Part shown: piece after piece, positions 1-10,855 of the stretch
Layout: each line of letters opens with the position of its first letter
Numbering within the stretch: the first letter of the stretch is position 1
Assembly (NCBI GenBank): GCA_033239525.1
Contig: BSYO01000004.1
Span: 372,001 to 436,000, forward strand
Direction of reading: 5' to 3'
Source of the DNA: Nepenthes gracilis
Taxonomy: Eukaryota > Streptophyta > Magnoliopsida > Caryophyllales > Nepenthaceae
DNA: 64,000 nt
Notes under the pieces: generated by a model
The model's database searches: none
The model's input: the letters and a program-made list of their open reading frames with translations, nothing else
What the model was told of the DNA's origin: nothing
Position numbers and translations under genes: made by a program

Positions 1-2578
1 ACGGCGGTGCCAATTATTCTAGACTTGCGTTCATCGCGCGCTCGATAAGTACTCGAAAGCGATTCTAGAAATCTCTCACCAACCTTTTTGCGCGTTTATA
101 AAATGGAGAAGGGGAAGGATTTAGAGGAGCGAACGACGTAGAGCACAAAGGAGGGAGAGAGAAAAAGAGAAGGAGGAGGGATTCTACGCCACATTTGGTC
201 TGATTAGAGTAAATAAATTAGTAAATCAAGTTAAGACAAGTATACTCCGAACTCCCTCTTCTCTTATTATTGCTTTTTAACCTCTCCAAAGAGATATTAT
301 TGCTCTAATACCCACTTCCTCCTAGATTTAATGCTTGTCTTGCATATTACTCATAATTTTATGGATAAATTTCATATTTAAGTATAAATATCATGATTTA
401 TGTGTTCGATTTTGATATTTAGCATGTGTTTTGTATTCGATTTGTGTTCGGAAGTTTTGCTTCAAACCCTAACTCAAAAATAGAGAGTAGGGTATTTGTA
501 AATTTTGGATTACGAAGAGGAAACGCTATTTGATGAATTATGTGGGTTATACGGATAAATTTCCTCTGAAAAATTGTAACATATTACACCGTCCGATATT
601 ATTGAGAGCTCCAAGCCTGTTTGATGGCTTTGGCCCAGATCTCACTGGCATGCCAGGGGTATGACGTCATCCACCAAAGTGATGTGTGGACTGCCTTTCT
701 CAGGCCGTTAATTTTGGAGGGTAACCATTAGGCCTAATTGAACCATCCTGTCCTCGAGATATAAATAATGAGGAATCCATGTATAAGAATTAAGAATCAA
801 GAGAACAATTCTATCCTCGGGATGTCAATAAGGAGGAACCCATATTTTGGACTAAGAACTAAGAATAAGAGAACCATCTTGTCCTCGTGATGTAAATAAT
901 GAAGAATCACGAGCTTATGCATGAAAGAGAAAGAAAAACCATTAATCAATGATATAAGATCATCCTGACCCTCGGATTATAAATAGAGGAGGAAGCTGAT
1001 GATTACGAACTAAGAATTAAGAACCATGAACAAGTGATCTCATGTATGAGGCCAAGAATCAAGGATTAAGGACAAGTGAACTCATATTTGAGAAAAAGAA
1101 ACAAGAATCAAGAACAAGTGAGTTAATTTTCAAGAATCAAGAAATAAGAAATAAGAGCACCATCCTACCCTCATGATGTAAATAAGGAGGAGCACATGAA
1201 GAACTTTTGAATATGCTTACCTCATGTTTATGCATCGTTTTATGTTTTTATCTTGTTTGTATGCATGTTTAAATTTCTAAATTTCCACCATATTTCTTTT
1301 CTTTCCTCACATGTATTTATAAGATTTGCATAAAAATTATTGTTCTTATTTCTATAGTACTTTGTTGAGCATTCGACTCATTTCTTTCTTTTTATCCCTC
1401 CTTCCAGATAAGTTGAAACATGATAAAAAGGACTGAAGTTAGAAGTTAGCTAGGAAGAAGAAAGCTTGTTGGGGTTAAAGACCTTTGATGACTTTGGGAG
1501 ACCTTGAAAAATTGTGAATGTATATAGCTAGTATTGTTTGATTAGTATTGTATATTATGATGATATAGTATGTTTTATATCGTGATGGAAATATTATTTT
1601 TGCTTCTGCAGGCAGACATATGGTTATAGTTGCTTTCACATTATTTTTTTATTTAATTTTAGATTTTATTTTTGGTCCTAAATGACATCTCTCTTAGATC
1701 TAATACGGTAATTAGGAGTATTGTGTTAGAGTTATGTATGATATGTCATTTGTTGATCTTGTGGATACGTCTATACTTGTGGATTAAATTTTGAGGAATA
1801 TTTATGTATGTGATTTATACAGGTTATTTGTATGATTTTTAATCCAATTTTAGAGGAAACTCTATCCGATTTTTTATAGAAATTAATACGTTTTAATTAA
1901 TTGTGGATTAGTTTCATTAAGTCAAGTATATTAATTAATGGAAATCTTTAGAGAATAAGGACCCGTTCCGTCATACTACGTCCATTACTCATTGCCACGA
2001 ATTACGATTTTGTGCCCGTTGGAGAAAGCTTCTTGTTATATGTGCTAGCTTGCCAAAGCTTTCTCTTCCTCTTATACTATTCGAATACACCTTTTTTTTT
2101 TTTGCCTACAATCCCTTGTGAATGAGGTAGGAGGCATGAAAATTGAGCTCTAGCAGTTCGAGAGAGAAGATTGACGTAAAAACCAGAAGGTATCGGTTCT
2201 ATTACCACAGGCAAATCCAATGAGTTCCTTAGTAGGGATAACGAGTCGAAGGTAAGTCGGCTAAATTAGTACGTCGTTACCACCCGATCTGTAAGTTAAT
2301 TTTCATGGTGCATATCTTTCCTGACCGTTAAAATTCGGAGGGTTTTTCTCTATAACCGTGGTTATCAAATTTTCTTTTCGTCACTAAAAATTGTCTTTCT
2401 TATTATTTATTATTGCTTTAATTTTTATACAATTGCGTTAATATTGATACTAGTATTATCCATATCATCTAGATCTAAAATTCTTTACATATATTAAAAT
2501 TTTATATTTGTACTGCTTTCGAAAAATTATTAAGGGGTCAAAATTTTTACATAATTTAGGACGAATAGTCCTTTTCAA
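1..2578. other. gene-free AT-rich stretch, possibly LTR-derived
   Basis: I see no supportable gene here. A TATAAAA box at 97-103 is followed by a GA-rich tract at about 140-180, an arrangement that looks like an LTR promoter or leader. From about 1180 to 1900 the sequence resembles non-coding LTR sequence of Gypsy elements, but I could not define two ends or a second copy. A family of short repeats at 740-1195 is listed separately. Function is unknown; most likely old retrotransposon debris. Confidence 0.4.
740..1195. repeat. five degenerate copies of a ~39 bp TATA-containing motif
   Basis: A motif of the form CCATCCTGTCCTCGGGAT followed by RTAAATAANGAGGAA recurs near 740, 802, 860, 957 and 1157. 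Spacing is irregular (about 60-200 bp), with AAGAATCAAGA-type filler between copies. Each copy contains a TATAAATA-like or GTAAATAA core. This looks like diverged tandem or dispersed repeats inside an old LTR. No coding potential is seen. Confidence 0.5.
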
Positions 2579-2745
2579 GAGGAATTTGGGAGAAAATTTA
2601 TCACATAAGGAATCTACTGGCCAGTGAGGGGAATCTTTGGCCGGTGACAGGTGAGAAAGATGCTAAAATCAGTTAGGATAACAACGAAGGAAAAGCATTA
2701 GGAGAAATTAGTTAGGATTTGTTTAAGGCAAATCGGCAGCCATCT

Positions 2746-2805
2746 TTTAATAATAATAATAATAATAATATTGATAATAATAATAATAATATTATTATTA
2801 TTACT
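2746..2805. repeat. AAT/ATT microsatellite
   Basis: An interrupted run of AAT and then ATT triplets. The same position in block B (just after 51966) lacks it, so it expanded after the duplication or was lost from B. Confidence 0.9.
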
Positions 2806-5370
2806 ATAGTAGTATAACTTGATATGAAGTATTTTTTAATCTTTCAATATTTACTAATTTAAATAACTTGTTCAGATCATATCAAAAATATAATACCTAA
2901 AATTGAGAAAATTTTTTCTTAGTTGATAATTAAATATCAAAGCAATTGGTTGAATTTAAATTACTATTTTGCCTTTGAAAAATTACACTTTTATGTTATA
3001 TCTTCATTCTTTTAAAAATCATCCTAGATCTTCTTACACTATCAATTTTAAAGAACTTATCTACATAATCTAATTCCATGACTAGAAACTTTTGCTAACT
3101 TTGACCCAAAATGTTCTACTTGAAATATCAAGATTTATATCTATGATAAATATTGATATCATTTTGTCTTTAAATGATTCTTGATCTTTGATTTTCTTAA
3201 GCTCATCGTTTTATTTGTGAATCAAATAAATATTCTTGGTTACCTTTAATTACGTAGTCATTGACTTTATATATTTCTATATATCATTTTTCTTAAAAAT
3301 TATTAATAACTATTTACAGACCGTTGTCACCCAATTTATAAAAATATATGGTTGTGAGGAATGATTTTAGCTCAATTAAATTATTCCTAGACCAACCCGG
3401 CCACTTTATTGGGATAAAACTTTATCATTTTGGAATGTTTATATTTGATTTGAGTTTGATTTGTACTAGATTTAGTGTTAGATCATAATTTTATATGCGA
3501 TGGATAAATAAAATTTTTGAAATTCAATTTAAAAATAACATGAGAGAAATATTTTATACTTAATAAACATTTTTAAAAATAGTTTTAATTGATATAATAT
3601 CTTGTATATTTATTTAAAATAAATTTAAATAATATTCTTCTTATGATTAAGATGAAAAGTCAGTGATCACGGAGGAGAAGATCTTCATTTGGGACACAGG
3701 GCCACGATACTGACGTAGACGTAGGACAGAGAAACCTAAGGTTTTTGTTCTTTTTTTTTTGGTTAGAAATACGTCAAATTTACACTGGAGGCTCTAGAAA
3801 GAAAAGCAAATAACTATTATATCGGTCTAATTATTAATTATTTTTGTTGCCGCGGATTTTCATCCACCGTCTAGTCCATTGTCACTCGCCTGCAGCTTAC
3901 TCTCTCTCTCTCTTTCTGGGGAAAAAGTTTGAACCCCACCAACCCACCCACGCCTTTATTTTTACATATTGTAGAGGATATGAATGTGGTGGGCTACACC
4001 ACACTCGCAAACTATAGGAGTTGCATCTTAGTATCTAATTGTGAATTTAACAGCATAAATTCAAAATGAAAATAAAATTTTATTATAAAAAAAAAAAAAA
4101 CTATGATAATCAAATTCAAACCTAATAGTCTTAATTTGTTGTGATGCCCCTCAAACTAATGAATGAGGCGCAACATTGTTGTTTTTGTCTGAATATATTA
4201 ACCTATTAAATTTAAACCCACATTAAACTTGACCCCGTGAGGCATTTCAAATCCATCATCTACCATTCGAATTGTTGTGTTGTTGGCCCCAGTGAATGAA
4301 ACACAAAACAGGGGATAAGCTTCATCGTTGAGAGAAAAATAGCCTGGATCACTAGCTAAGGCCCCTAAATGACCGCTTAGTGATAAAGGAGGTAGGGTTA
4401 TAAGAGATGTTTTCTCAATACATCTACTCCAATAACCAAATTAGTATATATATATAATTTATACACATGAAAAAAAATCTAAGACATTTGGATTTTATAC
4501 TAGTATAAGGGTTGCATAAAAAAAACAGAGCAGCAGATGTGGACAATCTAAATCTAAATATACTCTTATATATATTTTTAATTATTTATAAATTGAGTAT
4601 AAACTTTAAATAATATAATAATTTTTAATAATGATCCCATAGATTATTATCAAACATCATTAATGCCATTTTATCATTAAAAACGATGTCCAAATGATTA
4701 ACACTTTTAAGTTTTCAAAAGTGTTAGACAAAATTATGATCCATCCATGACGATAGAAGAAAATAATTAACCTAACACCAATTTTAAAAATTTAAAATAT
4801 ATTAATATATTTCAAATAATATATCTTTTTGCATTTTTGGGAAATACATTTATACAAATATTAATTTTTGTTATTTTTAAGCCGCTTTAATATAATTTTT
4901 TATTTATATATTTTTTAATATAGAAATAACGGTTAATCTATTATTGTGTGGATAATATTCTTTATATTTGTATAATTTTAAAATATTTTGAACAATGATT
5001 TTTATTTAAAATATTAGCTTTTAAAATTTTTAGATTATATTTTTATGTAATTTTTTAAAAATAAAATAAAACTAAAATCAAATGATTCAAAACATAAAAT
5101 TTAGTTGATCTACCACTTATCAACCCCAATGACTAAAATTATTTTATCTGATAGATAATTATTAATTTTAGGATAATATTTGTTTAGCCTTCCTAAAAAC
5201 TAGAGGGGGAAATCACAAGCTATTTTTCAGTTTTAAATATTGAAACACAAATTTTAAATTTTAATGTATTTGATTTTGAACGTTTCTTTATGAGTGTCAT
5301 AACAAATGAATAATTATCAAAAGGTTGCATAATATTCGTACAACAGTTGATTGAATGTTGATTGAGAGCC

Positions 5371-5892
5371 TGTTACAAACTCAACAATATACTCTTGGAC
5401 ACTCACTCACCCAATATACAAGGCTCGTTATTTGTCGATTGGCAGCAGGTGCTCACGGACCATCCAGCCTTCACTCAAGCTCCAAGACTACCTTTACTTA
5501 TTGTCTGTTTTGATTCTGGTTATACCACGTGCCTTTCTATTTTGTTTTTTGTGTCTATTATTTATTGTTGGATATAATTTGTTGGGCTCTACTTATAAAC
5601 CCCGCTCCTGTTATTTTCTATTGGTGCTGATGTGTATAAGAATCCGTCTTATAACTTCTCAATACAGGTAATTGATTCCAATCTGTTGTGCTTTTGTCTG
5701 ATCTTTCTCTCGTTCTGTTTCCCTCATAGTCTCTTCTTCTCTCTCGCATCTCCTCTCTCTCTCTCGATCTCTCTCTCTTCCTCTCTCACTCTCTCGCTTT
5801 TTCCTCTGCTTTCCTTTGCCAGAGCTCCCCTCTCACAGCCACCGCCTCATCTCGCCTGCGCTTACCATGATACGACAATAGAGCTCGTATCA
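5371..5892 (+). repeat. 5' LTR of gene-fragment element
   Basis: It begins TGTTAC and ends GTATCA. It contains a TATAAA box near 5593 followed by a long CT-rich tract at about 5743-5810, a typical U3/R promoter and leader layout. The 3' copy keeps the TATAAA box and the CT tract. A primer-binding site is not clear: the sequence after the LTR begins AATGGTGTTTTTA, only weakly like the initiator-Met tRNA complement. Confidence 0.85.
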
Positions 5893-5925
5893 AATGGTGT
5901 TTTTATTGAGACAACGATAAAAGCG

Positions 5926-6666
5926 ATGACGACCGAAGACCACGCACTGCAGGAGCTCGAAGTTGCCGTTACAAGGCTGTTGAAGGAGATGAAGAGCATT
6001 GTCGTGACCGTCCACCGGCAAACGACGATCATCCGGCAACAGGCTGACCGAATCACCTCCACCGCTTCTACCACCGCACAAATCTAACATTCTATGGCTG
6101 AAATCCGTCAATCACTAACAAGATTAGAGCGAAATAATCTTGCGTTGGCAAATCCTTCATTATTCGTGGTTCCGCCAACAGTTGTTGTTCATCCTCTCAC
6201 GTTGCTCTCGACTATTAATTCGTTCAAGGAGCCTTTAAGAGTAAGTCCACAATTGTCTCCTCAAACTTCAACCCAAACATCTCTCAAAACATCACCAACT
6301 CCACCAGACGCCACCACCGTTCTTTATCTTTCCTTACCTCAACCAGCAATTGCTTCATTCGTCGTGTCCATACCACCACCTGTTGCTCGAACCACTCCCT
6401 CTGTTTCTACCACAACATAGCTTCAACACTCTCTCGCCGACATTCTTTCTTCCATGAACCAAATCAACCAACAACCTCCTATTTTTCCTCTGCTTACAAC
6501 CCCCTCACCGCCTCTCAGTCGCATTTTCGATACTTTACCCCAACCTCCATCACAAATCCTACCATTAGCAAACTTCCCTTCCCTCCCAACTCTTTCACAG
6601 ATCATGACTTCAACCCTTGCCAAAATTCTCACTCGTACTTGTGGAGCCAACAACTCTACACGTTGA
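5926..6666 (+). pseudogene. gag-like leader ORFs of the gene-fragment element
   Basis: Just inside the 5' LTR an ATG at 5926 opens a reading frame to 6087 (MTTEDHALQELEV, rich in helix-forming residues). After a stop, a second ORF starts at 6094 (MAEIRQSLTRLERNN) and runs to 6420, then becomes Pro/Ser/Thr-rich through 6666 in another frame. A heptad-like N-terminus followed by a low-complexity Pro-rich linker is what one expects at the start of a Gypsy gag, but I see no capsid core or zinc knuckle. Gag origin is an inference from position and composition. It could also be another captured host segment. Confidence 0.4.
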
Positions 6667-7349
6667 AGACATTGTGGACTCCTGTACCTATGAGAGGGAT
6701 GGTACTATCATGTACGCGAAGCAACTGAAGGTGCTACAATTCAAGCTTATTTTGTATGATTTCCTTTTGCTATTCAAGTATCGACAAAGAAAAGGTGACT
6801 CTTTTTTGCTCGATTTCTCTATGTTTGGTCTTTCCCAATGGGCATTTCAAATTTTGGATAAATTTCTACTGGAGTTGGGTTGCTATCCTGTTGTTGTATC
6901 AAAGAACGATTACCGCAACTTGATCTTAATTGTTCTTTGCATAAATATTCATTTTGGTGACATAAAGTTTGAAGAGATTGACCACAAGGTTATTTGATAC
7001 CTCACCTAGGGTGCAGGGATTGCTTTGAATTCCTTGACTGTCGTGTTTGGTGAAATGGTTGAATAGGACTAGGCTAGGGCCTACGTTGATATCAAACCCA
7101 AGATCTACATCCAAGACAATTGGATGATCGTTGATTTCTTTTCTCTCTATCCTGACAGCCTGCACATGTTCCCTCTTCTCTTTGATGATGTTAATTCACA
7201 ATACGTTACGGATGTTTATATGGATAAAAATGCTGTGCCTAGTGATCCCAAACCGCGGTCTTGAACTCATGTCGTTGCTTTGTTGCTAGAACTGGACAAC
7301 ACCTGCTGGGATAAACCCACGGATTGCCATAGTTCAGGACAAGACTTGA
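6667..7349 (+). other. unrecognised, formerly coding interior segment
   Basis: This part reads as coding-like sequence in shifting frames, with peptides such as [19 protein letters not shown] and [11 protein letters not shown] separated by stops. I could not assign a family. It may come from one or more further captured host genes, because codon-like texture continues from here into the recognisable TRM fragment. Confidence 0.4.
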
Positions 7350-7810
7350 TGCCTGCCAATTATACGAATTCCAAAGTTCAGTCAGAGTTTAAGGATGTTT
7401 ATGAAGTAATGGAGATTTCAAATGTTGCAAGAAGGTTCTCTCCACCTCACACGGCTTTGAGCAGAAGACACAGTGAAGGTGAGAAAACCTTTGTCAGGCA
7501 GAAGTTCAAGAATGTCAAATACCTTTACATTGATAAAAACTTTCAAGAGTTAAAGGAATTTGCTGTTTTCCTTGGAGCGCTTGATTTCAACAAAGAACTT
7601 TTGCTAAAATTTCTCAATTAACCTTATTCGATGTTTGCTAAGCACCTGCATGATCTGTATGATGCCCATGAATTTTATTATGGGCATGTCCGAAGTATGA
7701 ACTCAAGTGCTTTGAAACATAAGGCCAATACAGGAGGATGTCAGTCTAGCAAGGAAGCTTCAAGGAAGATTGATATTAGTTGTTCTCATAAGCATCAGGA
7801 TGGTTTTTAA
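7350..7810 (+). pseudogene. captured fragment of a TRM/LONGIFOLIA-type (DUF3741) gene
   Basis: The frame ending at 7621 and its continuation after one stop show hallmarks of the plant TON1-recruiting-motif family. These are EFKDVYEV, FVRQKF, then FQELKEFAVFLGALDFNKEL, LLKFL and MFAKHLHDL, matching the family pattern in which a KEF-x-DALEVL-SSNK-LFLKFL block precedes a HL-x-DL block. In intact members this lies in the N-terminal half of a protein of several hundred residues. Here only about 150 residues are present, without the C-terminal DUF4378 domain. The stop at 7619-7621 and frame changes show it is not functional alone. No intron is visible, which fits capture from RNA. Confidence 0.65.
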
Positions 7811-7831
7811 CGTCATTCTGGCTGTGGTCAC

Positions 7832-8500
7832 ATGTCAGCTTCCCAAATTCAGTTGGAAAGGCTTGATTCAGTGACTTTTGACCTTAAAGGGAGAATACCT
7901 GAAGAATCTTTTGAGGCATTTGGACTGAAGCAATGCTTTAAAAGAAACGGCTTCATGGCACCAGAGCTTGTTGCATTGTCTAGAACGCATACATTGGGAG
8001 CTGGTGTGTCAAGCATGATTGGGCTTCCATCAGATCGAGCACTTGTGGAGGATGATGATATACATTTGATCAGTGGGATAGCAATGTCAAGACTTACAAC
8101 AAGCTCAAGACCATCTCCTTGGGCAAGGATTTCACTGTTGAGTTCTGCTGTTAAATCTGAATTCAGCTTGTGGAGGATGTCACTCGTGAAGATTCTTGAA
8201 TTGGAGGTCATAAACTTGATGCAGTTAAAGGGTTTCACTCACGCCAGGAGATCCAGTGGAAGGAAAACCTATGTTGAATGCATTCTTCTGGATAAGCTAC
8301 TGCTGACAATGGGGCTCAGCAATTTAATAGTGGCAGCTAGTGCGGCATGGAACATGGGAGAGTGGGATCAGATGGCAGAATATATTTCCTACCTTGATGA
8401 TGGTGATGAAACACAAATTCATGCTTTGGAAAATATTTCTGCTAGTACTGATGGAAGTAATAATGGTACATTTTTCAGGGCTGTTATGTTAGTTCATTGA
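7832..8500 (+). CDS. chimeric ORF joining peroxidase and TOR fragments
   Basis: An uninterrupted 222-codon frame begins at an ATG (7832). Residues about 9-75 resemble an APX6-like haem peroxidase: a GRIPEES segment, the ELVALS-x-THTLG block (families usually have SGAHTLG) and a GLPSDRALVEDD tail. Residues about 76-166 are unassigned. Residues 167-222 match the FAT region of plant TOR kinase (AAWNMGEWDQMAEY, LDDGDET, NGTFFRAV). Both host segments are read in their native frames. The peroxidase part lacks the proximal haem helix and roughly 28 residues after HTLG, so catalysis is not expected. Transcription could start from the 5' LTR. Whether any protein is made is unknown; the frame could be open by chance. 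Confidence 0.45.
   Translation: MSASQIQLERLDSVTFDLKGRIPEESFEAFGLKQCFKRNGFMAPELVALSRTHTLGAGVSSMIGLPSDRALVEDDDIHLISGIAMSRLTTSSRPSPWARISLLSSAVKSEFSLWRMSLVKILELEVINLMQLKGFTHARRSSGRKTYVECILLDKLLLTMGLSNLIVAASAAWNMGEWDQMAEYISYLDDGDETQIHALENISASTDGSNNGTFFRAVMLVH
7856..8056 (+). pseudogene. captured APX6-like haem peroxidase fragment
   Basis: About 67 residues corresponding to the distal part of a plant class I-type peroxidase of the APX6 group. The order is a GRxPEES motif, GLKQCFKRNGF, ELVALS-THTLG, then directly SSMIGLPSDRALVEDD. In intact relatives HTLG and the GLPSD segment are separated by a stretch of about 28 residues (the FDNTYY region). That stretch is missing here, by deletion or alternative splicing of the source RNA. 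The proximal haem His in HTLG is kept, but SGAHT has become SRTHT. Confidence 0.7.
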
Positions 8501-8660
8501 GGAAAGTATGATGAAGCACGAGAAATTGTTGAGAGGGCAAGAAGATGTTTAGTAACTGAGCTGGCAGCACTGGTTCTAGAAAGCTATGAGCGATTCTACA
8601 GCAATATATCACTTTATAAAACTTTTTCCTTGTTCAATCTTGAGGATAAGGTTTTTTTGA
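8330..8660 (+). pseudogene. captured fragment of TOR kinase (FAT domain)
   Basis: From residue 167 of the chimeric ORF the peptide AASAAWNMGEWDQMAEY is a near-exact match to plant Target of Rapamycin. It is followed by LDDGDET, NGTFFRAVMLV, a stop at 8498-8500, then in the same frame GKYDEAREIVERAR, ELAALVLESYER and YSN. Homology fades into LFNLEDKV just before the 3' LTR. TOR is a PI3K-like Ser/Thr kinase of about 2,470 residues. Only about 100 residues of its helical FAT repeat region are present and no kinase domain. The sequence is continuous without introns. Confidence 0.85.
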
Positions 8661-8672
8661 TGGAGACGGCAA

Positions 8673-9194
8673 TGTTACGAACTCAACGATGTACTCTTGG
8701 ACGCTCACCCACCCAATATACAATGCTCGTTAATTGCCGGTTGGTAGCAGGAGCTCACGAACCATCTAGCCTTCCCTCAAGCTCCAGGACTACCTTTACT
8801 TATTGTCTGTTTTGGTTTTGGTTGTACCATGTGTCTTTCTATTTTTGTCTTTCTGTTCATTATTTGTCGTTGGATATAGTTTGTTAGGTTTTACTTATAA
8901 AGCTTGTTCCTGTTATTTTCTATTGGTGCTAATGTGTATAAGAGTCCGTCCGGTAACCTCCCAATACAGGTAATTGATTCCAGTCTCTTGTGCTTTTGTC
9001 TGATCTCTCTCTCGTTCTGTTTCTCTCCCAGTCTCTAGTTCTCTCTCGCATCTCCTCTCTCCCTCTCGATCTCTCTCTCTTCCTCTCTCACTCTCTCAAT
9101 TTTTTCTCTGCTTCCCTCTGCCAGAGCTCCCCTCTCATAGCCACCGCCTCATCTCGCCTGCACTTACCACAATACGACAATGGAGCTCGTATCC
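8673..9194 (+). repeat. 3' LTR of gene-fragment element
   Basis: Same length and order as the 5' LTR, with scattered substitutions including a changed terminal base (GTATCC instead of GTATCA). The visible divergence between the copies says the insertion is not very recent. Confidence 0.85.
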
Positions 9195-10064
9195 GACTGA
9201 ACCAAGCAACAAAAGATGATAAGAGCCACACAATATTCGTATGGGGTCAGTCTAAAATTGGATGAATATCAGCAATGTGGCGCAAAATAGGCTCCTAATT
9301 TGTGCCTATGTGCCGATTCTAGATTAGGGATTACCTGAAGCGCGCTCAATGGGGCACTCGCTCGCCAATTCTAATATGCTAACATGCAATGCGTGCCGAA
9401 TGAGTACTCAAGCGTCACATCTGATATAAAGTCATGTCTAACGCTATTTTTGGACAATTCAAAATTATTTTCTCATATAATAGCACCGCATAGAGAAAGA
9501 AAAGAAAAAAAAAAAAGAGAAAGATATTCGATATCCTGTTAAAATCCGATTTGAATTATATTTTTCGCTTAAGTCGGTATATAGTTATGTAGTGATTTTC
9601 TAGAACGTATTAGTTTGGTTAACCTTTATTTTTCATTGTACTTTCCATTGTTAGTTGTTAGATATATTGATGGGGTTATAATTAATCATTTTTCACTTAA
9701 AATTATAATGAAGAAATTTCAGAAGTGGATTTATTCAGATTTTATACCGTAATTTTTTCTTAGTTGAAAAATATTTTCTATATTATAAACGTTATATATT
9801 ATTATATTTTTTATATTCATAAATTTGGTGATTGACTTTTAACGAAAAGTTTGAATTTTATTCTGGTGTGTCGAGGTTGTGCGTATTTTGATAGTAGCCC
9901 AACTAGATTTGGTGTAATACCAAATGACATAATCAGGATTTTAAAAAAAGGTAATTAATTTTGGATTTCAAAATTTACCAAACGGGACCAAAATTTTATT
10001 TTAAAGTTAAAGATAGATATATTCAAAATTTATTTCTTAAAACACTGTATTAATTTTTTTACAG

Positions 10065-10486
10065 GTGAAGAGGTTACTATTTCGCCAAGGATCGTGCAAC
10101 TGAGGCAATGGTGATGATGCCGCTGGAATCTCAAATTTTGTTAGCACTGGAGAGTTCAGTTGGTTGAGCTCCATAAAAGCAAGCGCCTTTCAGAAGAAGT
10201 AAACGTAAGCAAACTCAATTTATTTTATTTTATTAAATGATATCATCTGAAGCATTTTTTGCCTTTTTGAGAACCTTCATCTCAAAAAATCAGCAGATTT
10301 ACAAATCACAGTCGTTTTCGTTCTTTCTTTCTGTTTTTTCAGTCTCCTTTTGCTAGAATCTTTGCATCATCAGGCTCTCGAAACGTAATCTCCTTTGGTT
10401 ACACACGCACACACCCTGTTCGAGAAAATGTCTGAACGAGATGAATCAATTTTACGGGGCAATTTTGGGCTCGACAACGTTAAACA
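10065..10486 (+). CDS. first exons of an unrecognised host gene (block A copy)
   Basis: A leader exon 10065-10204 is bounded by a pyrimidine-rich acceptor (TTTTTTTACAG) and a GTAAGC donor. A second exon 10343-10486 has acceptor CTGTTTTTTCAG and donor GTAAGT. The second exon carries an in-frame ATG at 10428 preceded by a stop, giving MSERDESILRGNFGLDNVK and one split codon. I do not recognise the protein. No further exon is evident before the dioxygenase gene. The coding exon is identical in block B, which suggests constraint or a recent duplication. It may be a truncated gene copy. Confidence 0.45.
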
Positions 10487-10855
10487 GTAAGTACCCATCT
10501 TAATGATTATATGCATCCACGCCAGCACCCCTCAAAAGATCATAATTTCTAAGTCCTTACTGCATTGTTGTATCTATGATCGCCAGTAGTTTTCCAAAGT
10601 ACTACTCATGGAACTCGAGGGTAAAGCTCATTTTGTCGCTGCTAAGCATCGTATATTCAACCCCTAGTACGTTGATTTCGAACTCTTAATGTGTTATGAT
10701 CCAACTCACCTGAGACATTATAATAGCATTGACACAAACTTTCTAAATTTTTTCCAAACACGAAATGGGTCATGATCTAGTTGACCCTAGCCATTATAAT
10801 GGCATTTAAGAAGAGGAGAAATGGTTAAATTGTTATATTGTGCTATGAAGTTGGA

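Larger units (their letters stand above)
5371..9194 (+). mobile_element. non-autonomous LTR retroelement carrying host gene fragments
   Basis: The element is bounded by two direct repeats of exactly 522 bp (5371-5892 and 8673-9194), both beginning TGTTAC. The flanks are GAGCC (5366-5370) and GACTG (9195-9199). The unoccupied paralogous site near 61985 reads GAGTC, so these look like a worn 5 bp target-site duplication. A purine-rich tract (GATGGAGACGG) precedes the 3' LTR. No protease, integrase, reverse transcriptase or RNase H is visible. The interior holds a possible gag-like N-terminus, then fragments resembling a TRM/DUF3741 protein, an APX6-like peroxidase and TOR kinase. This is the architecture known for gene-capturing elements such as maize Bs1. 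Movement would have to rely on enzymes from another element. Confidence 0.85.
2579..10855 (+). repeat. segmental duplication, block A
   Basis: Starting at GAGGAATTTGGGAG this block matches block B (51790-63616) in the same orientation, apart from insertions. Matching parts are 2579-3590 with 51790-52707, 3609-5365 with 58956-61985, and 9200-10855 with 61990-63616. Block A uniquely carries an AAT microsatellite and the gene-fragment retroelement at 5371-9194. Block B uniquely carries a Copia element, a tandem duplication and a terminal LTR. The right limit of homology is set by the LTR at 63617 in block B, so the true duplication may extend further. Confidence 0.85.

Noticed and set aside
7832..8500. 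The chimeric ORF as a real host peroxidase or TOR gene
   Set aside because: It lies inside an LTR element and lacks most of both proteins, including the kinase domain and much of the peroxidase fold.
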